Shown here: positions 55,536 to 62,356 of the stretch, one piece after another
Layout of the letters: each line of letters begins with the position of its first letter
How positions within the stretch are numbered: the stretch's first letter is position 1
Assembly: GCA_026416125.1 (NCBI GenBank)
Contig: JAOAFT010000001.1
Location: forward strand, 124,001 to 188,000
Origin: Bacteroidota bacterium
GTDB taxonomy: Bacteria; Bacteroidota; Ignavibacteria; UBA10030
DNA length: 64,000 nucleotides
Reading direction: 5' to 3'
The notes under the pieces: generated by a model
What the model was told of the DNA's origin: nothing
Database searches by the model: none
What the model saw: the letters and a program-made list of their open reading frames with translations, nothing else
Made by a program: the position numbers and the translations under genes

Positions 55536-56009
55536 CTATAAATATTTTGAGTAAAGAATAAGATCATCCCCTGGCGCGTAGTACTGTGGGATCCGTGCTA
55601 CCTCCTTGTATTGATGTTTAGTGTAGAATTTTCTAGTACGTTCGTACTTTTCAGTTGATGAAGTCTCTACTATAATCAATGTACCACCAATTCTCTTTAC
55701 GAACTCTTCACAGTGAGTTAATAGAGCATGTCCAATCCCCATGCCATAGAAACGTGGGTGGACTGCAATCCAATATAAATCAAACGTTGATACTGTGAGT
55801 GGTGTTGGACCAACACAATAATATCCCATTGGTTGATTCTTTTCATCAACAGCCGTATAAACGATGTAATCACCCTGTTGTGGATTATCCACTGCTATTT
55901 CTAAAAGTTCTCGTGCAACATTGATTTCAATATCTCGAAATACACCGGTCGATCGAACAATTTCAATAATTGGTATAACATCGTATTGTTCAAGTTTTCT
56001 AATTTGCAT
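55536..56009 (-). CDS. GNAT-family N-acetyltransferase linked to KamA
   Basis: From the ATG at 56009, 1 bp after the ATP-grasp stop, the product has 157 aa with the GNAT fold: LYWIAVHPRFYGMGIGHALLTHCEEFVKRIGGTLIIVETSST with the acetyl-CoA loop RFYGMGIG, then KFYTKHQYKEVARIPQYYAPGDDLILYSKYL. The ORF track's start overlaps the upstream gene. In Bacillus and methanogens, KamA (AblA) works with an acetyltransferase (AblB) to make N-epsilon-acetyl-beta-lysine; this protein is shorter and I cannot call it AblB. It could acetylate beta-lysine or a ligated product. Confidence 0.9.
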   Translation of the reverse strand: MQIRKLEQYDVIPIIEIVRSTGVFRDIEINVARELLEIAVDNPQQGDYIVYTAVDEKNQPMGYYCVGPTPLTVSTFDLYWIAVHPRFYGMGIGHALLTHCEEFVKRIGGTLIIVETSSTEKYERTRKFYTKHQYKEVARIPQYYAPGDDLILYSKYL

Positions 56010-56010
56010 A

Positions 56011-57081
56011 TTATCTCTTAACACGTAGAAGTGCGTTTTCAACTATGGCTTCCATCACATCGTCGTACGTCATACCTGCAGCTTTTGCTGAACGGATGTA
56101 CCCCGCATCAAGAGAAATATCTGGATTTGGATTTACCTCAATAACATAGAGTTGGTTGTTTGCATCGATACGCATATCGATACGTGCATAATCACGCAAT
56201 TCCATAATTGTATACACTTTTAATGCGACAACTCGTACTTCTTCCTCGAGATCAGCAGGTAATTCAGTAGGACACTTCCCAACTGTACCTTTATACTCAA
56301 TTGTTCCCTCAAGCCACTTTGCACTATAGGTAACAATTTTATGATACCCATCAGGTAAACCAGAAAAATCGATCTCCGAGATTGGAAGAACGCATGGTGG
56401 TGAATTCCCAAGGAGCGCGACATTAATCTCGCGTCCATCTATATACTCTTCTACAAGTGCTGGCTGTTTAAATTCATTGTGAATTTTTTGAACTCTGGTA
56501 GACAACTTGTCAAATTCAAAAACAACTGAGTCGTTTTCAATACCTGCACTTGCATCCTCTCGTAGAGGCTTTACAATTACAGGAAATGTGAGCGTAAAAG
56601 TTTCTGGAGTGATGTTTTGGTCGCTTTTAAATATCTGGTAACGAGCAGTACGTATTCCATGGTGTGAGAGGATTTCTTTTGTACGTACTTTATTCAAGCA
56701 CGTTCCAAGCACAAGTGGTGAATTTCCTGTGTATGGAATACCAAGAAGCTCATATATACCAGCAACATGCATCTCGTGGATTGATTGACCAAAAAGTGAC
56801 TCACAAAGGTTGAAAATGAGCGTAGGCTTCTCATCTTCTAAGAAATTAATAAGTTTGATAATTGAACCATCAATGTTGAAAGATGCTGTTAAATAACCCC
56901 TCCTCCGTAAAGCATTTTCAATTTGTAAACGTGCCTCGAGTACCCCAACCTCTGACAAATCAACAACTTTTTGTGTATGCGCTTTAGTTTCTAATTGCGC
57001 TCCAACCTTTATACCATGTGATTGACCATCGTTTAAAGGTTCATTGTAGACAACTGCTATTTTGACATTTTCTTTACCCAT
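56011..57081 (-). CDS. ATP-grasp ligase, D-Ala-D-Ala ligase-like (second copy)
   Basis: The 356-aa ATP-grasp protein shows IPYTGNSPLVLGTCLNKVRTKEILSHHGI, IVKPLREDASAGIENDSVVF (phosphate-binding loop), ALVEEYIDGREINVALLGN and ARIDMRIDANNQLYVIEVNPNPDISLDAGYIRSAKAAG, the metal-binding end. It resembles Ddl, but EVNPNPD replaces the Ddl EVNTLPGMT. Its ATG is directly after the stop of the first ATP-grasp gene (TAA-ATG), and the two are clearly related. It probably forms an amide bond between an activated carboxylate and an amino group, with beta-lysine as a candidate substrate. It is not the housekeeping cell-wall Ddl, judging by context. Confidence 0.9.
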   Translation of the reverse strand: MGKENVKIAVVYNEPLNDGQSHGIKVGAQLETKAHTQKVVDLSEVGVLEARLQIENALRRRGYLTASFNIDGSIIKLINFLEDEKPTLIFNLCESLFGQSIHEMHVAGIYELLGIPYTGNSPLVLGTCLNKVRTKEILSHHGIRTARYQIFKSDQNITPETFTLTFPVIVKPLREDASAGIENDSVVFEFDKLSTRVQKIHNEFKQPALVEEYIDGREINVALLGNSPPCVLPISEIDFSGLPDGYHKIVTYSAKWLEGTIEYKGTVGKCPTELPADLEEEVRVVALKVYTIMELRDYARIDMRIDANNQLYVIEVNPNPDISLDAGYIRSAKAAGMTYDDVMEAIVENALLRVKR

Positions 57082-58173
57082 TTACCGTAAACCATATCTC
57101 ATTAATGCCTCATTTAGAACGGAATTTATCATCGAATTGTAATCTATTCCTGCCGTTCTGGCAGCCAATGGAAAGCATGAATGCTCCTCAGGATTTGGAA
57201 GGATGCCAGGCAAAGGATTTACCTCCAAAACGTTAGGTATGCCATTGCTATCGAGTCGAACATCAATCCGGCACCAATCACGACAACGGAGAATTTCAAA
57301 GCTACGACGACAAACTTCCTCAATTTGATTGCGTAATTTTTCCTCTATATTTGCAGGGCATTCATGGACATCGATGGGATTCTCAACTGTATCCCATACC
57401 CACTTTGCTTCATAGGAGTACAGCGGATTAGCATTCGGGGGTAATGAATCAAATTTAAGTTCTATGATTGGTAATATTTTTACAGATGGCAGGTTCCCAA
57501 GCAGAGCTACTGTAAATTCTCTACCTTCCAGAAATTCTTCAACAAGTGCCGGCTGATGGTACTCAGCAATTATAAATTCGATTTGTTCTTCAAGTTCCTC
57601 AATGCTCCATACAACAGAGGAATTAAATATTCCTTTGCTTGAACCTTCGTAGAGTGGCTTAACAATCAATGGAAAATTCAAAGATTGAACATTGACACAG
57701 TGCGACGAATGTGCTACATAGAATTTTGGAGTTGGTATATGATAGTATGAAAGGATTTCTTTGGTTCGAGCTTTATCGAGACACAATGCAAGTGTTAACG
57801 GATCAGAACCAGTGTACGGTATTTGAAGCATTTCCAACATTGCCGGTATTTGTGCTTCTCGCGAAACACCAGCTATCCCTTCAGCAATGTTGAAAACAAT
57901 ATCAGGACGAAGATCGCGTAAATGGAGGTAAGCACTCTCATCTGCCTCAATGAGAGTAACTTTATGATGCTCTTCTAATGCTGCCTTAACGGCAAGAATG
58001 GTTTCTTCAGTATCCCATTCAGCGTATGTATCTGCTTTCGTCTTTAGGTATCGGTGAGCAACTTCGTGATGGCACTCTTGTGCTTTATTATCTTCTGTTT
58101 CGCCATCAGTGTTGCAGTACTCCTCTTCTCGCTTCATGTTAAAGACGAGAGCAACGTGCAATCGCTTTATCAA
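57082..58173 (-). CDS. ATP-grasp ligase, D-Ala-D-Ala ligase-like (first copy)
   Basis: The 363-aa paralogue shares the layout: IPYTGSDPLTLALCLDKARTKEILSYYHI, IVKPLYEGSSKGIFNSSVVW, ALVEEFLEGREFTVALLGN and CRIDVRLDSNGIPNVLEVNPLPGILPNPEEHS. It has an unusual N-terminal insert with clustered Cys/His/Glu (EEEYCNTDGETEDNKAQECHHE). It starts with TTG at 58173; an in-frame stop lies four codons upstream, and the ATG 12 codons in would cut the first beta-strand. A good promoter lies about 85-110 bp upstream. It opens the ligase-GNAT-KamA operon. Its substrate is unknown. Confidence 0.9.
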   Translation of the reverse strand: MIKRLHVALVFNMKREEEYCNTDGETEDNKAQECHHEVAHRYLKTKADTYAEWDTEETILAVKAALEEHHKVTLIEADESAYLHLRDLRPDIVFNIAEGIAGVSREAQIPAMLEMLQIPYTGSDPLTLALCLDKARTKEILSYYHIPTPKFYVAHSSHCVNVQSLNFPLIVKPLYEGSSKGIFNSSVVWSIEELEEQIEFIIAEYHQPALVEEFLEGREFTVALLGNLPSVKILPIIELKFDSLPPNANPLYSYEAKWVWDTVENPIDVHECPANIEEKLRNQIEEVCRRSFEILRCRDWCRIDVRLDSNGIPNVLEVNPLPGILPNPEEHSCFPLAARTAGIDYNSMINSVLNEALMRYGLR

Positions 58174-58256
58174 GCAGGAGTTTCAACCCTTCAACAGTTA
58201 TACAATCAAACTATCAATGAACACATTTTATTATTTTCAATTACTTCCTGATACTA

Positions 58257-58284
58257 AATATAATTGTTTATAAGTCGTTGTCAA
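58257..58284 (-). promoter_or_regulatory. Sigma70-type promoter of the ATP-grasp/KamA operon
   Basis: On the minus strand TTGACA and TATATT are separated by 16 bp, a close match to the consensus. Transcription would start near 58250, giving a leader of about 77 nt before the TTG start of the first ligase. Confidence 0.6.
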
Positions 58285-58561
58285 GTTTTTTAGGGTAATG
58301 TTAGAATATTTTTCTTATCTCTGTACCAATACTTTCTTTGCGTAAATGTAAAACCGTTCTATGATTCTAAGCACTATTCTTCAGTAAGAAATCAACATGC
58401 ATTGTTCCACCACATGCATAGGGATCTGCAAACTATACGTAGACAATAATATTTCACTAATGAAGTATTTTTTGCTCACATTGAATACACTGGCCGTACA
58501 TTCACATGTGTATAAATAAAAACTTATTAGATTATTAGTAATGGTTTTCTGTTACAGTAGT

Positions 58562-58583
58562 ATAACATTGCACATAATGTTAT
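58562..58583. promoter_or_regulatory. Perfect inverted repeat, possible operator
   Basis: ATAACATT-GCACAT-AATGTTAT has perfect 8-bp arms and a 6-bp spacer. It lies about 110 bp before the Mut7-C gene and about 280 bp upstream of the ATP-grasp promoter. The size fits a dimeric repressor site; the regulator is unknown. Confidence 0.4.
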
Positions 58584-58694
58584 GAAATTCATTGATTCTA
58601 GTTGTACATTTGTAGTAGAAAATAGCAACTAATAATTCTTTTATTCTACAACCTTTTATAAATCACTTGAATATAAAGTAATCAAAGCCAACCT

Positions 58695-59471
58695 ATGGAT
58701 GATCACAATACATGCTTTATCACTGTACGTTGCTATGCTGAGTTGAATGACTATCTTCCACCAGATCAACGGTATAAAGATTTTCAACTTGTATTCCCAA
58801 CTCAACCAACTCTTGAACAAGTACTCTTAACATTGGGACTTAATTTAAACTACGTAGACCTCGTTATTCGGAATAAAACATCAATAACCAGGCTGACACT
58901 ACTAGCAAACGGAGATAGGATAAGCATATATCCGACCTTGGAAAGTTTTGATATCAGTTCACTCGAAAAATTACACCCAATACCACTTCGGCAACCAACG
59001 TACATCGCTGATGTTCATCTTGGTAAACTTGCAAAGTTATTACGGCTGATGGGATTCGATACACTATATTTCAAATCTGCAGATTATAAATACATTATCC
59101 AGTGTTCACTCGAAGAACAACGCTGTATCCTTAGTAAGAGTGATCTCTACAAGTCAAAGCCGTATGTACAAAGATATTTTCAAATTACCACACAATATCC
59201 ACGTGAACAATTGCGGGAAGTCTTCAATCGTTTCGATCTATGGAATTGTGTACATCCATTCACTCGTTGTCTTACATGTAATACTCTTCTCACAAAGGTA
59301 GAAAAGCATGCAGTAAAACAAGAGCTAATACCACAAAGAGTGTTTTCCTGGTGTACCGAGTATCAATATTGCTCCAACTGTGTGAAGTACTTTTGGAAAG
59401 GAACTCATTATGAAAGAATGATAAATGTTGTTACTCATTTCTTGAATACGCATTTAGATGGTCATTTATGA
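58695..59471 (+). CDS. Mut7-C RNase-domain protein with N-terminal ubiquitin-like domain
   Basis: The 258-aa protein has an N-terminal beta-grasp region (FITVRCYAELNDYLPPDQRYKDFQLVFPTQPTLEQVLLTLGLN ... RISIYPTLESFDI), as in the Mut7-C ubiquitin family. A Mut7-C PIN-like domain follows (YIADVHLGKLAKLLRLMGFDTLYFKSADYKYIIQCSLEEQRCILSKSDLYK), and then a zinc ribbon (CLTCNTLL ... CSNCVKYFWKGTHYERM). The acidic residues expected for nuclease activity are present as ADVH and SKSD, although the usual TRD is SKSD here. It probably is an RNase, perhaps in tRNA or toxin-type RNA processing. It overlaps the convergent flippase gene by 10 bp. Confidence 0.88.
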   Translation: MDDHNTCFITVRCYAELNDYLPPDQRYKDFQLVFPTQPTLEQVLLTLGLNLNYVDLVIRNKTSITRLTLLANGDRISIYPTLESFDISSLEKLHPIPLRQPTYIADVHLGKLAKLLRLMGFDTLYFKSADYKYIIQCSLEEQRCILSKSDLYKSKPYVQRYFQITTQYPREQLREVFNRFDLWNCVHPFTRCLTCNTLLTKVEKHAVKQELIPQRVFSWCTEYQYCSNCVKYFWKGTHYERMINVVTHFLNTHLDGHL

Positions 59472-60934
59472 ATCCAGCGTCGAATCTGACTTAAAACGAG
59501 TTTTATATCAGTTGGTGATGCTCCTGCCAAAATAAAACAAAGACCACCATAAAGAACTATCGCAAATGTTTTTATTAAGAATCCATCTATTCGAAGTGGT
59601 GGTAATTTCATGGCGGATAGAACCAAAAATACCCCAAGAGCACTGCAAACAATGACAGTGACTTTTTTCCAATCATATGGTATATAGTAGTATTGCTGAG
59701 ATATCGCATACATTGCAACTGTCATTACACAATAACTTATGGTTGTTGCAAATGCAGCTCCAATAATATTGAAACGCGGAATCAAAAAAATATTCATAAG
59801 GACATTTATAAATGCTCCAATTCCTGTTATGATAGGTAAGTAGTAGGTTTTCTTCTCAAGATATATTCCAACAAGAAAACTTGAGTACGCCCCAGCAAAC
59901 ATGTACGCTAGCAATATTGCGGGAACAATCTTTGTTCCATTCCAATAGTGTGGTGGGAAAAATTGCCTTCCCATAATTTGAAGCCGTACAATATCATCAA
60001 TAAATAATGATACACTGAGAAAAACCAGCGACATTAACAATACGAAGTAAGTAAAAATCCTTGAAAAAAGCGCTTGGGCACCTTCTTCACGAGCATGTTG
60101 TAGAAAAAATGGGCGCCACGCATAATCAAACATTCCAACAACCAACATCATAAAAATTCCCAACCTGTAATTGAGCTGATACAAACCTAATGTTGCATCG
60201 TTCGTTAAAGCCTTAATAATTGGTCTGTCAATTACCTGCATTGCCATTGTTGCAATCCCAGAAGGAATATAGGGAATGCCAAAACGTACCATCTCTATAT
60301 ATAACTCTTTGGGAATTCTAAATGTAAATAAGAATAGAATTCTAGGTATCATTAATACAAACGTACAAAATGAGGCTACTAAATTCGCAAGGAATACACC
60401 CTCAGTTCGAAATCCGCATACTATAAGAAAAAATAGGTTTAATACTAATGTAATACCAATATTAAAGAGTTTAAGAGCTGCAAATATGTGTGCTTTTCTT
60501 GCCATACGGAGTGCTGCAAAAGGTACTGTGCAAAGTGTATCAAAGAAAAGAATCCCCGAAGCAAAGTGGACTAATAGTGCATTATGTTCTTGCATTCCAA
60601 TTAGTTTCGCAATGAATGGTGCATGGATGTTGATAATCGAAGAAAACAGAAGAGATGTTATAAGAAGCGAGATAAATGCTGCACTAAAATTTTGCTTTTT
60701 GTCGCCATACTCGAGTGATGATACAAATCGCATGTATGCCTGTTCCATACCATAGGTGTAAAGAACAAAAACAAACGCAATATATGCGTATAGATTTGTT
60801 ACAATACCATTTTCTTCAGGTAAGAGCACATTGGCATAGAGTGGCACAATTAAAAAATTGAGAAGTCGCCCAAGAATAGTACTAAGACCATAGAGTGCTG
60901 TATCTTTGCCTAGTTCGAGAATTTTTGATTGCAT
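59462..60934 (-). CDS. Polysaccharide/lipid-linked sugar flippase (Wzx-like)
   Basis: The 490-aa protein has about fourteen membrane segments and begins ILELGKDTALYGLSTILGRLLNFLIVPLYANVLLPEENGIVTNLYAYIAFVFVLYTYGMEQAYMRFVS, the pattern of the polysaccharide biosynthesis/Wzx branch of the MOP superfamily. It would flip an undecaprenyl-linked glycan across the inner membrane. The thioesterase gene lies 14 bp upstream on the same strand, with accA beyond. A glycosyltransferase fusion gene is three genes upstream, so a surface polysaccharide locus may extend past the window edge. Confidence 0.92.
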   Translation of the reverse strand: MQSKILELGKDTALYGLSTILGRLLNFLIVPLYANVLLPEENGIVTNLYAYIAFVFVLYTYGMEQAYMRFVSSLEYGDKKQNFSAAFISLLITSLLFSSIINIHAPFIAKLIGMQEHNALLVHFASGILFFDTLCTVPFAALRMARKAHIFAALKLFNIGITLVLNLFFLIVCGFRTEGVFLANLVASFCTFVLMIPRILFLFTFRIPKELYIEMVRFGIPYIPSGIATMAMQVIDRPIIKALTNDATLGLYQLNYRLGIFMMLVVGMFDYAWRPFFLQHAREEGAQALFSRIFTYFVLLMSLVFLSVSLFIDDIVRLQIMGRQFFPPHYWNGTKIVPAILLAYMFAGAYSSFLVGIYLEKKTYYLPIITGIGAFINVLMNIFLIPRFNIIGAAFATTISYCVMTVAMYAISQQYYYIPYDWKKVTVIVCSALGVFLVLSAMKLPPLRIDGFLIKTFAIVLYGGLCFILAGASPTDIKLVLSQIRRWIHK

Positions 60935-60948
60935 GAATTACAAAAGTA

Positions 60949-61398
60949 CTACCATGAAAGTGTTAGGAGATTGAGGAAATTCTTAGGTGGTCGAACCAAC
61001 CGTTTGGTCTCTTTGTTGAAAAAACCATGAATACTCCACCCCTCTACAAGAAGCTGCATTCGATTTTCATCGTAAATGTTATACCATATTTTGAGAGTTA
61101 TAACAGGGTATTCATAGATTATTGAATCAACAAGAATTATTTCATCGTATCGAGCAGGTTTCTTATAATTGGCATGAATTTCGATAACTGGAAGGAAAAT
61201 ACCCTGTTGTTCCAGTTGTGCATATGACACACCAAGCGCTCGAATTAGATCCGATCGACCAGCTTCGAAGTATTCAAGGTACCGTGCATGATGAACAATT
61301 CCCATTTGGTCAGTGTCAGCGTATCGAACTCGAATTTGCGAAGTATGCTTTGCAATTGGAATTCCTTGCGATGGATGGTGATGTAATTTTTGATCCAT
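60949..61398 (-). CDS. YbgC-type acyl-CoA thioesterase
   Basis: A 149-aa single hotdog domain with the active-site signature VRYADTDQMGIVHHARYLEYFEAGRSDLIRALG; Asp in DTDQMG is the catalytic residue of the 4-hydroxybenzoyl-CoA thioesterase/YbgC group. It hydrolyses short-chain or other acyl-CoA or acyl-ACP. It is 3 bp after the accA stop, which suggests a link to fatty-acid metabolism; in other bacteria ybgC is linked to tol-pal. Confidence 0.92.
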   Translation of the reverse strand: MDQKLHHHPSQGIPIAKHTSQIRVRYADTDQMGIVHHARYLEYFEAGRSDLIRALGVSYAQLEQQGIFLPVIEIHANYKKPARYDEIILVDSIIYEYPVITLKIWYNIYDENRMQLLVEGWSIHGFFNKETKRLVRPPKNFLNLLTLSW

Positions 61399-61401
61399 AT
61401 T

Positions 61402-62355
61402 TTATCCGTTTTTCCAGGCTCCCATTTTAGAAAATTTCTCTATTCTCTCCTGAACAAGCCGAGTTAAACTGATTTTTTTCAGTGCTTTTAATTCTTCAAG
61501 AAGCACCTTTTTTACTAGTGCAGCGGCTTGAAGCGGATCGCGATGAGCACCTCCTATTGGTTCAGGAATAATTCTGTCAATAACACCAAGTTCAAGTAAG
61601 TCTTTTGCTGTCAGCTTCAACGCTTCCGCTGCTTGTTCCTTATAATCCCAACTTCTCCAAAGAATACTGGAACATGATTCAGGTGCTATTACAGAGTACC
61701 ACGTATTTTCCATCATAAGAATTCGATCGCCTACACCAATTCCGAGTGCTCCGCCTGAGGCTCCTTCACCAATGATAACAACTATAATCGGAACTTGTAA
61801 TCTTGACATTTCGAAAAGATTTCTCGCAATAGCTTCTGCTTGTCCTCGTTCCTCTGCTCCAATGCCTGGATATGCACCTGGAGTATCTAAGAACGTGATA
61901 ATTGGTTTTGAGAATTTTTCAGCTAACCTCATTAAACGGAGAGCTTTACGGTATCCTTCGGGGTGAGGCATGCCAAAATTACGGTAAATATTCGATTTTG
62001 TATCTCTCCCTTTTTGGTGTCCTATGAACATCACGGTTTGATTTTCAAACGTTGCAAAACCACCAACAATAGCCTTGTCATCTCCAAAAAAACGATCTCC
62101 ATGCAATTCAACAAAGTTCTCAGTCATCATTTGGATGTAATCTAGGGTATACGGACGCTCCGGATGACGTGCAAGTTGAACACGCTGCCACCGAGTGAGA
62201 TTGCTGTACACAGAATTTCGTAATTGATCAACTTTTTCTTCGAGTAGTGCAATTTCATCTGCAATATCCAAATTATCAGCATACTTCCGCATATCTGCAA
62301 TTTTTTGTTCTAGCTCAACAATTGGACGTTCAAAATCAAGAATGACCTTTGCCAT
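61402..62355 (-). CDS. accA: Acetyl-CoA carboxylase carboxyltransferase subunit alpha
   Basis: The 317-aa protein has the AccA N-terminal helices ([19 protein letters not shown]) and carboxyltransferase motifs: [83 protein letters not shown] and [16 protein letters not shown]. It catalyses transfer of CO2 from carboxybiotin to acetyl-CoA with AccD. AccD, AccB and AccC are not in the window. It follows the GT fusion gene by 1 bp and precedes the thioesterase by 3 bp. Confidence 0.97.
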   Translation of the reverse strand: MAKVILDFERPIVELEQKIADMRKYADNLDIADEIALLEEKVDQLRNSVYSNLTRWQRVQLARHPERPYTLDYIQMMTENFVELHGDRFFGDDKAIVGGFATFENQTVMFIGHQKGRDTKSNIYRNFGMPHPEGYRKALRLMRLAEKFSKPIITFLDTPGAYPGIGAEERGQAEAIARNLFEMSRLQVPIIVVIIGEGASGGALGIGVGDRILMMENTWYSVIAPESCSSILWRSWDYKEQAAEALKLTAKDLLELGVIDRIIPEPIGGAHRDPLQAAALVKKVLLEELKALKKISLTRLVQERIEKFSKMGAWKNG

Positions 62356-62356
62356 A

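Larger units (their letters stand above)
58174..58694. other. Divergent intergenic region upstream of the ATP-grasp operon and Mut7-C gene
   Basis: About 520 bp without a convincing gene. It holds the minus-strand promoter at 58257-58284, a perfect 8-bp inverted repeat at 58562-58583, and an ATGCAT palindrome repeated near 58397 and 58413. The plus-strand ORF 58054-58251 in the track is antisense to the ATP-grasp gene and is not accepted. Confidence 0.6.

Noticed and set aside
58054-58251. 65-aa plus ORF beginning MSNFVMALLCFIIFCF
   Set aside because: It overlaps the 5' end of the first ATP-grasp gene in antisense and covers its start codon and leader; the ligase is far better supported.
58390-58420. 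Repeated ATGCAT words as a CRISPR or iteron start
   Set aside because: Only two copies of a 6-bp self-palindrome occur; there is no repeat-spacer structure.
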